64,000 nt of DNA, taken from assembly GCF_047634455.1 (NCBI RefSeq), contig NZ_JBLIAI010000006.1:1-64000 (forward strand). Reading direction: 5' to 3'. Below are positions 1-9,106 of the stretch, piece by piece (the stretch's first letter is position 1; each line of letters opens with the position of its first letter). The position numbers were made by a program, and so were the translations under genes. This DNA is from Maritalea sp047634455. GTDB lineage: Bacteria > Pseudomonadota > Alphaproteobacteria > Rhizobiales > Devosiaceae. The notes under the pieces were generated by a model. The model made no database searches. It was not told where the DNA came from and was given only the letters and a program-made list of their open reading frames with translations.

Positions 1-174
1 TGACATCAGCCGCCAGTGGTGGAGTTACGACACCCCAGGGTCAGCAATTGGGCTGACCTTGAAAGCGACTTTAATGTGATTTGCTGAGTATGGGTAGAGG
101 GAGAGTTGCAATGCCGGAATGTGGGGTGATGTTACGTAATTTCACGTACACTTGTCGAGGTGCAGTTCATTACC
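1..174. other. Non-coding window edge
   Basis: No coding region is supported here. There is a short imperfect hairpin at about 37-60 (arms AGGGTCAGC and GCTGACCTT, loop of six) beyond the 3' end of the leftward gene at 175-2322. It has no T-run on either strand, so calling it a terminator is not justified. Confidence 0.4.
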
Positions 175-2322
175 TTAGTCCTGTCCATCAAGTAAATCGA
201 GTTGCGGCTTCCTTCGAACTTCCGAGTTCTCTATAAGCATCTCGGTGGAGTCACTAACAACTGTTCCCTGAACGCGCCCCATCTCCCAATTAATTTCAAA
301 TTCGCGACTGTACTTTTCACCCAAGAACCTTTGCGCTCTACGATTTGCACGGTTTACCCAGAAACCTTGCAAAAACCTTGCAGGCTTTAACAATTTGAAA
401 TTCAGCATCGTTGCTGCAACTTGGTATGCCGAAACAATTCCCAGTGTAGCGAAACAAACCATAACGAAGATGTTTCCGATCCCAAAAAGTGTAGGCCAAA
501 AGGAGCCAACGCCAAACACTACCAGAGAAAGGGCGGTCGCCACCGCTCTGATAACAAGTATCTCACGATTCACGCCATCAACTTCTTCATTTGCATTTGT
601 CAGGACAACTTCTCTTTCAGATTCAAGTTGCGTCCGCAGCTCCGCAATTTCAAGCCGTTTTGCGCCAATTTGTTCGGCATGTAATTCTTCGATTTTTTTT
701 TGGTTCTCGTTAGTATAACGCACATGGTCGTCGATTAGAGACTCTTTCATCTCTTTCAAAAGTCGGGGTGCATCAGTCTCGCCGAACATTCCTTGCATTC
801 CATAAGTAGAATTCATCACCACTCTTGCGGTACGGCTATCACTCATCAGAGTTTTGTATTCCTCAAAGTCTGCCTCCGAACTTCCAGAAATAATATCTGC
901 AACTTCCTCCAAAACTCCTTTTGAGGTTTGTAAAATTGTTGAACAGGCGGCATAGAGTATATTGCGGGGGATCTCGTTTGAAGAAAACGCACCGGTTTTT
1001 AGCCAAACAAGCGTCGCGAGCTGGCGGCGTAGTATTACTGCACTAACATGTCGTCGACGGACCACATCTAAATCTCGTTGTAATTTCCATGCCGCAGAGC
1101 TGAAATATGCATTCTCAGTCACAAATACATAATTCGCTTCGAAGAGATCGGGAAATCTTTTATCCTCACGCATCCTAACTACCGTCGCCAATGCTAATGC
1201 ATCATGCTGCTTTGCATCGATACTTTCAACCCAGTTTGCATCGTCTATGAATGCTTCATATTGAGACTTATCAAAATAACGGTGTTGGTTTGGAAAGTCG
1301 TCGATCTTCCGCGTGATGATTGAAACGCCATTTTGCTTTGCGGCATTCTCGGGATTTCCACGAACAGACTTCACAAATTTCATGGAAACTTCATTTCTTC
1401 GCAGCGCATCGGCTGTAGGTCCATACCTCTCGTGTGCTTGCAGATTCAACATTGTCTTTAGGCTTCTGGATGCCTCGTCCAGTGTCGCGGCATGTACTGC
1501 TAACCTACCCCCGATTGACTCCAAACTGCGTAAGGTGGTCGTCATGTTTTGCTTGTGCAGTTTTCCATTTGCACCGATGAATGCCAAAAATGGCCCGGTA
1601 TCTAGGATTACTGTTAAACCTGTTTTTTGTTTTTGAGACTCTGGTGAACGCAAATCTTCTATGACTTCCGCGACCAACCCAATCTTGACTACCGGCAGAA
1701 GTGCATTAAACAAGTGTTCGTTCGTCCTAGATAACTGCTCTACAAACGACGCGCAGATGTACTTTTCGTCCGCATTTAGCGCAAAGATTGAGTCAAGTTC
1801 GCTAACTTCTTTTCCGTTGTCAAAGGCAGCCTTAAGTTGTGATTGCGCATTCTTACGAATTTCGATGTTGCTATACGACTCAACGGAAACCAACCACTTA
1901 GTAAGGATTTCGGCATACTCGCTTTGAGTTTTGTTAAACTCAAAGAGTGGAGAAACGGTAGGGGCGAATGCCGCGAACTCCGAAATAATGGTTTCAAAGT
2001 CGCCATAGCTGTCGTCTGCACTTCCAGAACCATCGTTGAACTCCAAAACCTCAAATGCGATTTTGTTGTTAGTTTCCATCTTTTTAAGGTAGCCGGCACT
2101 GACAAGTCTTGGCGCTAGTTCCTCGATTACGTCGCTGGTAATGTTCCAACCGTAGGCTCTAACTGCGGCTGCTGCAATTAACTCCGCGTTCAAAAGCCTT
2201 CCTCTGAAGGGAAGTAACAAGGGAGCAAAGAGTGGAACCAGGGCCTCGAGAAAATCAGTTGCGCCACCAGAAAATCCATCAAGCAGTTCTGAAACACGCC
2301 AAGCCCGTTTGGAAAATGCCAT
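175..2322 (-). CDS. PIN-like nuclease domain protein with coiled coil and two C-terminal membrane helices
   Basis: I do not recognise a named family for this 715-residue protein. Residues about 40-85 resemble a winged-helix fold. Residues about 235-410 look like a PIN domain: a hydrophobic strand ending in Asp (VILD, D241), an acidic pair D282/E283 after a second strand, D374 in KQHDALAL, and a last strand with VTEN (402-404); these match the usual PIN order of acidic residues binding Mg2+ for RNA cleavage. Residues about 530-585 are charged and heptad-like (coiled coil), then two hydrophobic helices (about 588-610 and 614-640) and a basic tail. That suggests a membrane-anchored protein with the PIN part in the cytoplasm. 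No antitoxin-like small gene lies beside it, and it stands alone next to a 1-kb gene-free stretch. A role in defence or RNA turnover is inference only; the PIN assignment is moderate. Confidence 0.7.
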   Translation of the reverse strand: MAFSKRAWRVSELLDGFSGGATDFLEALVPLFAPLLLPFRGRLLNAELIAAAAVRAYGWNITSDVIEELAPRLVSAGYLKKMETNNKIAFEVLEFNDGSGSADDSYGDFETIISEFAAFAPTVSPLFEFNKTQSEYAEILTKWLVSVESYSNIEIRKNAQSQLKAAFDNGKEVSELDSIFALNADEKYICASFVEQLSRTNEHLFNALLPVVKIGLVAEVIEDLRSPESQKQKTGLTVILDTGPFLAFIGANGKLHKQNMTTTLRSLESIGGRLAVHAATLDEASRSLKTMLNLQAHERYGPTADALRRNEVSMKFVKSVRGNPENAAKQNGVSIITRKIDDFPNQHRYFDKSQYEAFIDDANWVESIDAKQHDALALATVVRMREDKRFPDLFEANYVFVTENAYFSSAAWKLQRDLDVVRRRHVSAVILRRQLATLVWLKTGAFSSNEIPRNILYAACSTILQTSKGVLEEVADIISGSSEADFEEYKTLMSDSRTARVVMNSTYGMQGMFGETDAPRLLKEMKESLIDDHVRYTNENQKKIEELHAEQIGAKRLEIAELRTQLESEREVVLTNANEEVDGVNREILVIRAVATALSLVVFGVGSFWPTLFGIGNIFVMVCFATLGIVSAYQVAATMLNFKLLKPARFLQGFWVNRANRRAQRFLGEKYSREFEINWEMGRVQGTVVSDSTEMLIENSEVRRKPQLDLLDGQD

Positions 2323-2741
2323 CTAAATATACTCTTGAAAAAGCAAAAAAGTAGCATGCATTTGCACCTACTTTCTGTCAACCTAACAAAACCAATCCCC
2401 CCCCCAATAAAAACTTATCCTCGCCCCCAGCAACCTGTGCCATCATCCCCATGTCTTTCATTTAGCCACGCAGCTTGCCGACGGGTGGGATGTGGTCGGG
2501 TTGGTCATTCAGGCTAGCCTGTTGGAAGATGGTGGAGAGTTGCGATGACGATGCAGCTTGAACGTTCAATTGCTATGTCCAGTCTGACGCCGAAGGCAGC
2601 TTGTAAGACGCTTATTGGGTGCTGTTATCCAATATCGCCAAATGATCCATGCCGATCATAACAGTTTTGGTGGAGCGCTGAGTAAGGGGATAAAAGGGTT
2701 TAGCTCCTCGGGGCATAGAAATTGAAACGTGAAATCCGCCA

Positions 2742-2810
2742 CATGCGAGGCCTTTTTGGGCTCAAATTACAAACCACTAGCGCATATCGAGCCTTAAAAG
2801 ACCTCGCATG
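2742..2810. repeat. Imperfect inverted repeat, 22-base arms
   Basis: The arms at 2742-2763 and 2789-2810 match in 19 of 22 positions as reverse complements, with outer ends CATGCGAGG and CCTCGCATG and a 25-base spacer. It could form a cruciform or RNA hairpin, or be the relic of a small mobile element or operator. No T-run follows, so it is not an obvious terminator. Confidence 0.75.
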
Positions 2811-2861
2811 CTGCATTAATATTCGCTCGCGGTGCATACCGCCAATCGCATGACGCGCTAA

Positions 2862-2875
2862 ACACACTAGTGTGT
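2862..2875. repeat. Perfect 14-base palindrome
   Basis: ACACACTAGTGTGT reads identically on both strands. The length suits a dimeric regulator site, but no regulator or target gene can be tied to it. It lies 476 bases before rplS. Confidence 0.5.
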
Positions 2876-3000
2876 CTGCGCTATGTGAGTGGCTGCACCT
2901 GCGCGGGCGCGGCCAAAAAGTTGGCCGGGGTCCTCAACAACAAGTTGTTTCGTCCGTCTTTTCTCTCGCTTGCTCAGAATTGGTGGCGGGCACCAATCGG

Positions 3001-3180
3001 CGGGGGTGCCGGGGTCGGGAGCGCAGCGACCAACGGCGGCACGAAAAAAAGAGCCCGGGGGTGCCGGGGAAGCGCCAAAGGCGCGACGGCGGCACGTAAA
3101 ATGCTCGGGGGTGCCGGGCCAGCCTGCGCGGCGAGAGCGCCAAAAGATGCTGAGCGTAGCGACCAAGGGCGGCGCGTAAA
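3001..3180. repeat. GC-rich imperfect tandem repeat, three units
   Basis: The core GGGGGTGCCGGG occurs three times, starting at 3002, 3057 and 3107 (spacing 55 and 50). Each unit ends in GGCGGCACG (3035, 3088) or the variant GGCGGCGCG (3168) followed by an A-rich stretch. The units also contain GCGCCAAAGGCGC (3072-3084), which can fold. Composition is far more GC-rich than the neighbouring genes. It ends about 170 bases before rplS. Function unknown; an interspersed repeat family or a recombination scar are both possible. Confidence 0.75.
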
Positions 3181-3350
3181 GTACCCCCCCTTAATTCATC
3201 AAAAACGCAACAAAACCATAGACTCTGAACTCATTTCGCGGTATAGCCCGCCAATCTATTTTGTCACTAAACAACAAGACCGGTGTAACCGCCCCTTCTG
3301 GCTAGACTATTAGGGACGCTCTGATTGGCGAGAATCAACGGACGAAAAAA

Positions 3351-3860
3351 ATGAACATTATTCAACAGCTCGAAAAAGAGCAGCTCGACGCGCTTGCCGC
3401 CAAACGTGAAACACCTGACTTTTCTCACGGTGATACTGTTAAAGTTTGGGTGAAAATTCGCGAAGGCGAAAAAGAACGTTTGCAAGCCTATGAAGGCGTT
3501 GTGATTGCCCGTTCAGGCGCCGGCCTAAACGAGAGCTTCACAGTGCGCAAAATCTCTTACGGCGAAGGCGTTGAGCGGGTTTTCCCAGTTTACTCACCTG
3601 TTGTCGACAGCATTGAAGTGCTGCGCCGCGGTAAGGTCCGTCGCGCGAAGCTTTACTATCTTCGTGAATTGCGCGGCAAATCAGCTCGTATTTTTGAATC
3701 AACAAATTCACGTACGAAGAAAATTCAAGACGGCGAGCGTCAAGCGAACGCAATAGCAAAAGCTGCCCGCGAAGCTGATAAAGCTGCTGCAAAAGCCGCA
3801 TCAGATGCCGCAAAAGCTGCTGAAGCGGCGGCCGCAGAAGGCGAAGCAAGCGCTGAATAG
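3351..3860 (+). CDS. rplS: 50S ribosomal protein L19
   Basis: L19 of the large ribosomal subunit, located at the 30S-50S interface. Residues 1-115 carry the whole conserved domain, including the stretch around residues 24-50 (HGDTVKVWVKI, YEGVVIA) and the basic segment LRRGKVRRAKLYYLRELRGK. The protein has 169 residues against about 115-130 in most bacteria because of an Ala/Glu/Lys-rich helical tail from about residue 125 to the end, a kind of extension I associate with alphaproteobacterial L19. The gene stands alone with a strong terminator 25 bases after the stop. The more usual partners rpsP-rimM-trmD are not upstream within the window. Confidence 0.97.
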   Translation: MNIIQQLEKEQLDALAAKRETPDFSHGDTVKVWVKIREGEKERLQAYEGVVIARSGAGLNESFTVRKISYGEGVERVFPVYSPVVDSIEVLRRGKVRRAKLYYLRELRGKSARIFESTNSRTKKIQDGERQANAIAKAAREADKAAAKAASDAAKAAEAAAAEGEASAE

Positions 3861-3884
3861 TTGCTCTTCACGTCATCAAGAATT

Positions 3885-3916
3885 AAAAAAACCCGGCTGA
3901 TTGGCCGGGTTTTTTA
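3885..3916 (+). terminator. Intrinsic terminator after rplS
   Basis: Perfect 12-base stem (3885-3896 with 3904-3915, AAAAAACCCGGC paired with GCCGGGTTTTTT) and a 7-base loop. The U-tract is part of the stem. Because the left arm begins with six A's it can also stop transcription coming leftward out of putA. Confidence 0.92.
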
Positions 3917-3989
3917 TTGCTTGTTGACAGAACACCAAGCTGAAAATGGCAGCCCCGGATTTGATCCGACGCCAATTTCACTCTGCGGG

Positions 3990-6900
3990 CTAACTCGATT
4001 GCGCCAACAATGATGCGTTGCCGCCAGCCGCTGTTGTATCCACGCAAATCGCCCGTTCATGCACAAACCCGGCCACGTCAAATCCATTGCTGATCACCGG
4101 CACAATCGGCCCATTGCGCTTTGCCAGTTCGATGCGCACAGATTGCGCAAAATCACCCGATGCGGCAAGACCGAAGCCGTCAATATCCAGATGCGATAAT
4201 GCAGATATTTCCAACTCACCTTCAAGAATAGTAATTGGCGCGCCCACCATTTGAACCTGGGCCAGTTGCGCCGAATTCTCTGGCGTCACAACCACAACTG
4301 AATTGCCGCATGCCAGCGCCATTTTTGCCAATTCAACCAACCCCTCTCCGGCACCCAACAGCAACATTTTGCCGCGCGGCGTATAGGATAAACGGTTAAG
4401 CTCACCGGTTGGGCCGGGCAGTTCAATTTGCATCTGCACAGGATCAACACCTAAGAGCTCGGCTCTATCATCCCGCAAAATCCATTCGGCACCATCTTGG
4501 GTTGAAAACGCATCGGCAATGCTTTGTCCATCAATCTGAACCCCACCTTTATCCAATTCGCGACCGACTGAAATATTGCGGAAACGATTGAGGTAGTTCG
4601 GCCCACCAGCTTTTGGCCCTGTGCCAGAAAGCCCTTCCCCGCCAAATGGTTGCGAGCCAACAATCGCACCGATTTGGTTGCGGTTAACATAGAAGTTACC
4701 GACCTTGATCTTCGCACCAATCTTTTCAATCCGATCATCAACCCGCGTATGTAACCCAAACGTTAAGCCGAAACCACGTGCATTAATATCTGCAATCACC
4801 TGATCAAGATCGCGCGCCTTAAACGTCGCCACATGCAGGATTGGGCCGAAAACTTCCCGTTCCAAATCCTTGATGCCGTCCACTTTGAAGATGTGCGGCG
4901 GCACAAAATATCCCTTTTGCGGCGCATCGAGTTTGCGCAACAACCGACCTTGTTTCTCTTGAGCTGCGCAATAGGCCAAAATCTCTGATTGTGCTTCCGC
5001 ATCAATCACCGGCCCCACATCGGTCGCATCATCCCACGGGTCGCCCATTTTTAAGGTTTCCATGGCGCCGTAAAGCATTTCCAACAAATTGTCGGCGATA
5101 TCTTGCTGCACATAAAGCATACGCAACGCCGAACACCGTTGACCTGCGGATTGGAATGCAGAGGCGACAATGTCGCGAACCGCTTGTTCGGCAAGGGCTG
5201 TACTATCCACGATCATGGCGTTCAATCCACCCGTTTCAGCGATCAACATCGCATCACTTGGTGCGGTTTTGGCCAATTGCATATCAATCAGCTTTGCCAC
5301 TTCCGTTGACCCGGTAAAACACACACCTGCGATCCGTGGATCGGCAGTTAGAGCTGCTCCAATATCGCCCGCACCAGCGCACAATAACAACACATCTTTG
5401 GGCACACCCGCATCATGCAAAATGGATATTGCCAACCCACCCATCAAAGGGCTTTGCTCGGCCGGTTTTGCCACGACCGCGTTACCGGTCACCAATGCGG
5501 CGGCAACCTGTCCGGTGAAAATCGCCAAAGGAAAATTCCACGGCGAAATACAAGCAATCACCCCACGCGGCGCACCATGATGCTCAGCGCTCAAGCCCTC
5601 ATTTGCGTAATACCGCAAGAAATCAACAGCTTCGCGCACTTCAGAAATACCGTCTGGCAGGCTTTTACCGGCTTCACGTGTGGCCAGCGCGAAGAATTCA
5701 GTTGCCCGCTCTTCAAACATGGTGGCGGCACGCCGAAGAATGCCAGCACGATCCACCACATCGGTTTCCCCCCAAGCCTTTTGCCCTTCAAGAGCAAGAC
5801 CAATAGCTTGTTTGACTTGGGCAGGCGTTACATTCTCCACAAAGCCAACGATTTCGCTGGGGTTGGATGGGTTAAAGATCGGCTGATCCTTCGCCCCTTC
5901 GCCTAACATTTTTGCAGCTTTTGCATGCCATTGGAATGGCGTCGCAAATTTGCGGCTTTCCTCGTGGATCGCGCGCACATCATTCACGTCGGTGAAATCC
6001 CACCCCTTTGCGTTCTTGCGGCCAACCCCAAAAATACCGCGCGGCAACGGCAAATTTGAATTGTGCGCACTAACATGATCAAGGTGGGCAGAAATGGGGT
6101 CAGACACAATCGCGCGGGGCGGAATATTTTTGTCGTAAGCTTGGTTCACAAAGCTTGAATTTGCCCCATTTTCAAGTAAGCGCCGCACCAAGTAAGCCAA
6201 CAAATCGCGGTGGGCCCCAACAGGCGCATATATGCGGCAGCGGGTTCCATTTTGCGCCCGCGTAACATCATGTAAACCTTCACCCATGCCGTGCAACCGT
6301 TGAAACTCGAACCCTTGCCGATCATTGCCCGCCATGCGCAACACAGCAGAACTTGTGTGGGCGTTATGGGTGGCAAATTGGGGGTAAACCCGGTCCTGCA
6401 TATCCAACAATTTACGCGCGCAAGTAAGATAGGAAATGTCGGTGTTCACTTTGCGGGTAAAGACGGGATAACCTGAAAGGCCCATCACTTGGGCGCGCTT
6501 CACTTCCGTGTCCCAATAAGCGCCTTTTACCAGCCGCACCATGATTTTGCGGTCAAGCTTTGTGGCCAGCGCATATAGCCAATCGATCACAAAGGAAGCC
6601 CGCGGACCATAAGCTTGCACCACCACGCCAAATCCGTCCCAGCCGGCAAGCTCGGGATGTTTGAGGACTTTTTCAATGATGTCGAGCGACAAGTCCAAAC
6701 GGTCTGCTTCTTCCGCGTCGATATTCAGCCCCATATGTGCGGCGGCAGCGGGTTTAACCAGCTCAATTACCCGCGCAACCATCTCGTTCACAACCGTGTC
6801 GCGTTTAATATATTCGTAGCGCGGATGCAGCGCTGAAAGCTTGATCGAAATACCCGGATTTTGGCGCACATCGCCAAAAGTACACTCCTTGGCCAACCGC

Positions 6901-7553
6901 TCGATCGCGTTCAAATAAGCTTTGTGATAGCGCTGCGCATCTTCTTCTGTACGCGCGCCTTCCCCCAACATGTCGAAGGAATAAGTATAGCCTTTGGACA
7001 CCGGACCAGCGCCGTTTTTAAGCGCTTCATTGATGTTACGGCCCAGCACAAACTGCGACCCCATAATGCGCATGGCCTGGCCCACAGCAGTGCGAATAAC
7101 CGGGGCAGACAGACGACGGCTTAATTGGGCAATTGGTTTCAGCACACCCGGACCATCACCATCCAGCAGCGCCGCGCTAACCACCAACCCTAAGGTTGAT
7201 GCTTGCACCAAGAAGCTTTCAGCAACACCCAAATGTTTCAGCCAATCCTCATCAACAATTTTATCGGCGATCAAATCATCAATCGTTGGTCCGTCCGGCA
7301 CCCGCAACATGGCTTCAGCCAAACACATCAGCGAAACGCCTTCGTCGGTGGAAAGCCCATATTCGGCCAGAAATGTCTCCATCAAACCCTGTTTAGACTG
7401 ATCGCGTAGTGTGGTCACCAAATTGGCAGCATCATCAACAATTGTCGCGCGGTCGGTCTCGCTGAGTTTGCTCTCACGCACCAAACGATCAACGACTTTG
7501 TCCTCATCGGGCAAATAATGTGCTCTAATCTCTTCGCGAATTTGGTCCAACAT
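3990..7553 (-). CDS. putA: Bifunctional proline dehydrogenase / delta-1-pyrroline-5-carboxylate dehydrogenase PutA
   Basis: Oxidises proline to P5C with FAD, then the derived semialdehyde to glutamate with NAD. The 1187-residue protein has the proline dehydrogenase barrel at about 180-500 (LVKGAYWD at 341-348, RRLLENG near 457-463) and the aldehyde dehydrogenase domain at about 555-1000 (PWNFPLA near 671-677, FTGST near 746-750, catalytic pair E773 in AETGG and C807 in GQRCS). A further 190 residues form the C-terminal domain found in long PutA proteins. It lacks the N-terminal ribbon-helix-helix DNA-binding domain of the E. coli protein, so it cannot be its own repressor; regulation is probably by the divergent AsnC-family gene at 7729. 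Single-gene unit sharing a 175-base intergenic region with that regulator. Confidence 0.97.
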   Translation of the reverse strand: MLDQIREEIRAHYLPDEDKVVDRLVRESKLSETDRATIVDDAANLVTTLRDQSKQGLMETFLAEYGLSTDEGVSLMCLAEAMLRVPDGPTIDDLIADKIVDEDWLKHLGVAESFLVQASTLGLVVSAALLDGDGPGVLKPIAQLSRRLSAPVIRTAVGQAMRIMGSQFVLGRNINEALKNGAGPVSKGYTYSFDMLGEGARTEEDAQRYHKAYLNAIERLAKECTFGDVRQNPGISIKLSALHPRYEYIKRDTVVNEMVARVIELVKPAAAAHMGLNIDAEEADRLDLSLDIIEKVLKHPELAGWDGFGVVVQAYGPRASFVIDWLYALATKLDRKIMVRLVKGAYWDTEVKRAQVMGLSGYPVFTRKVNTDISYLTCARKLLDMQDRVYPQFATHNAHTSSAVLRMAGNDRQGFEFQRLHGMGEGLHDVTRAQNGTRCRIYAPVGAHRDLLAYLVRRLLENGANSSFVNQAYDKNIPPRAIVSDPISAHLDHVSAHNSNLPLPRGIFGVGRKNAKGWDFTDVNDVRAIHEESRKFATPFQWHAKAAKMLGEGAKDQPIFNPSNPSEIVGFVENVTPAQVKQAIGLALEGQKAWGETDVVDRAGILRRAATMFEERATEFFALATREAGKSLPDGISEVREAVDFLRYYANEGLSAEHHGAPRGVIACISPWNFPLAIFTGQVAAALVTGNAVVAKPAEQSPLMGGLAISILHDAGVPKDVLLLCAGAGDIGAALTADPRIAGVCFTGSTEVAKLIDMQLAKTAPSDAMLIAETGGLNAMIVDSTALAEQAVRDIVASAFQSAGQRCSALRMLYVQQDIADNLLEMLYGAMETLKMGDPWDDATDVGPVIDAEAQSEILAYCAAQEKQGRLLRKLDAPQKGYFVPPHIFKVDGIKDLEREVFGPILHVATFKARDLDQVIADINARGFGLTFGLHTRVDDRIEKIGAKIKVGNFYVNRNQIGAIVGSQPFGGEGLSGTGPKAGGPNYLNRFRNISVGRELDKGGVQIDGQSIADAFSTQDGAEWILRDDRAELLGVDPVQMQIELPGPTGELNRLSYTPRGKMLLLGAGEGLVELAKMALACGNSVVVVTPENSAQLAQVQMVGAPITILEGELEISALSHLDIDGFGLAASGDFAQSVRIELAKRNGPIVPVISNGFDVAGFVHERAICVDTTAAGGNASLLAQSS

Positions 7554-7728
7554 GGGTCCACCCTTTACCTAGCCAGTGCAGCGTAACTACAAATACAACT
7601 TCTATGGATATCTTACCACTTCCAACTCAGCACATTGTCCCGTACAATACGAATATGTAGAGCTTATGGACTTTAATCGAACGGTTTTGCCCGCTTAATG
7701 ATAAGCATTTCAGAGAAACACAGATCAA

Positions 7729-8166
7729 ATGGATCAAATAGACCGAAAAATCATCAATGCGCTTTCCGCAAATGCCAGACTGTCAATGGCCGAATTGGCA
7801 GCAAAGGTTGGCCTGTCTAAAAGCCCCACCCAAGCGCGGGTAAAAAAACTCGAACGCGATGGCGTCATTTTAGGCTATGGAGCCCGTATCAACCATGCCA
7901 AAACCGAAAGTGGTCACATCGCCATTGTGCAAGTGACCTTAAACGATACACGCGCCAACGCGCTTAACGCATTCAATGCGGCCGTAAAGCAAACACCCGA
8001 AATATCGCAATGCCATATGATGGCCGCCAGTTTTGACTATTTATTGAAAGTCCGCACCAAAGACATTTCTGCTTATCGGCGGGTGTTGGGCGAGGTCATT
8101 TCCGCCCTGCCCCATGTCGCTCAAACGTCAACTTTCGTGGTCATGGAATCGGTCAAGGAATATTGA
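7729..8166 (+). CDS. AsnC/Lrp-family regulator, probable putA activator (PutR-like)
   Basis: 145 residues with the standard layout: an N-terminal helix-turn-helix (residues about 1-60, LSMAELAAKVGLSKSPTQ) and a C-terminal ligand-binding RAM domain (about 65-142) that forms octamers around DNA. It starts 175 bases from the divergent putA. In Agrobacterium and other alphaproteobacteria an Lrp-type protein called PutR activates putA in response to proline, and both sequence type and position fit that role; the specific name is inference. Its 3' end nearly meets the end of the leftward arginase gene (1 base apart). Confidence 0.88.
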   Translation: MDQIDRKIINALSANARLSMAELAAKVGLSKSPTQARVKKLERDGVILGYGARINHAKTESGHIAIVQVTLNDTRANALNAFNAAVKQTPEISQCHMMAASFDYLLKVRTKDISAYRRVLGEVISALPHVAQTSTFVVMESVKEY

Positions 8167-8167
8167 T

Positions 8168-9106
8168 CTAGCCAGTTGAGGTGGGTCGATCAAACACGCG
8201 TCGCCCAAAACCACTTTCTGTGAGCGCCACCAACATGCGGGCGCTTTTGCCACGCTCGTCCAGATAAGGGTTCAACTCAACCAAATCCATTGAAGTCATC
8301 AATCCGCTATCTGAAATCATTTCCATCGCCAAATGCGCTTCACGATAAGTCGCACCACCTGGCACTGTGGTCCCAACGCCGGGCGCAAACTGGGGATCAA
8401 GAAAATCCACATCAAGACTAACGTGCAGCATTGCATCATCTTGGCGAACCGCTTCAATCACGCCATTGATCAAAGAAACCACGCCCCGCTCATCAATCCG
8501 GCGCATATCCATCACGTCAACACCACGGGCGCGCAATAAAACGCCTTCTGCCTCGTCAATCGAGCGGGCGCCAAACACATGATAATTTGTGGGATCAACC
8601 GGGTGAATAGGTTCGTCCAAAACCCCATCAAATCCGGGTTCTCCACAAAATAGTGCGGCCGACATGCCGTGCATATTGCCCGATGTCGATGTTGTTGGCG
8701 TATTAAAGTCCGGGTGCGCATCAAGCCACAAAACATGCAATTTGTTGCCCCGTTCAGCGGCATATTTGGCCACACCAGTGACCGACCCCATCGCCAAAGA
8801 ATGGTCACCACCCATAAAAATTGGCGTCTGACCAGATTTTAGCGCTGTATAACCGGTTCGGTTCAGCGCACGAGCAAAACCGGCGACCTCATTCTCATGA
8901 TGAGTTGCACCGGCCAATTTGAGTGACACCTGTTCGGGTGTCACGTCCCCTAGGTCCTGAACCTCAAAACCCAATTCCGTCAACGAAGTGGCCAAACCTG
9001 CCACACGCAATGCGGCCGGACCCATGATGCAGCCCGAAAGACCAGCACCGCCGTCAACAGGCGCACCGATCAGCGCCACTGATCCGCGTGAAGCAGTATT
9101 TGTCAT
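8168..9106 (-). CDS. rocF: Arginase
   Basis: Hydrolyses L-arginine to ornithine and urea using two Mn2+ ions. The metal ligands are all visible in the 312-residue protein: H102 (GGDHS), D129, H131 and D133 (LDAHPD), D232 and D234 (SLDVDFLDP), together with the arginase signatures TSGNMHGM and ELNPYLD. The length is typical (about 300-310). The start is ATG at 9106, and a second AsnC-type regulator lies divergently 149 bases away. With PutA close by, arginine could be converted to glutamate if an ornithine aminotransferase is encoded elsewhere; none is seen here. Agmatinase is a less likely alternative given the typical arginase motifs. Confidence 0.94.
   Translation of the reverse strand: MTNTASRGSVALIGAPVDGGAGLSGCIMGPAALRVAGLATSLTELGFEVQDLGDVTPEQVSLKLAGATHHENEVAGFARALNRTGYTALKSGQTPIFMGGDHSLAMGSVTGVAKYAAERGNKLHVLWLDAHPDFNTPTTSTSGNMHGMSAALFCGEPGFDGVLDEPIHPVDPTNYHVFGARSIDEAEGVLLRARGVDVMDMRRIDERGVVSLINGVIEAVRQDDAMLHVSLDVDFLDPQFAPGVGTTVPGGATYREAHLAMEMISDSGLMTSMDLVELNPYLDERGKSARMLVALTESGFGRRVFDRPTSTG

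Larger units (their letters stand above)
2323..3350. other. Gene-free stretch of about 1 kb upstream of rplS
   Basis: No open frame here looks like a real protein: the longest ones lie inside the GC-rich repeat at 3001-3180 and are low-complexity in several frames at once. The stretch holds a long inverted repeat (2742-2810), a perfect 14-base palindrome (2862-2875) and the tandem repeat. The rplS promoter must lie in its last 150 bases. Many relatives have trmD directly before rplS, so this could mark a rearrangement point (inference). Confidence 0.6.

Noticed and set aside
2867..3313. Overlapping open frames on both strands in the GC-rich repeat
   Set aside because: Several frames are open at once due to high GC content and repetition; none looks like a known protein, and codon use is unlike that of nearby genes.
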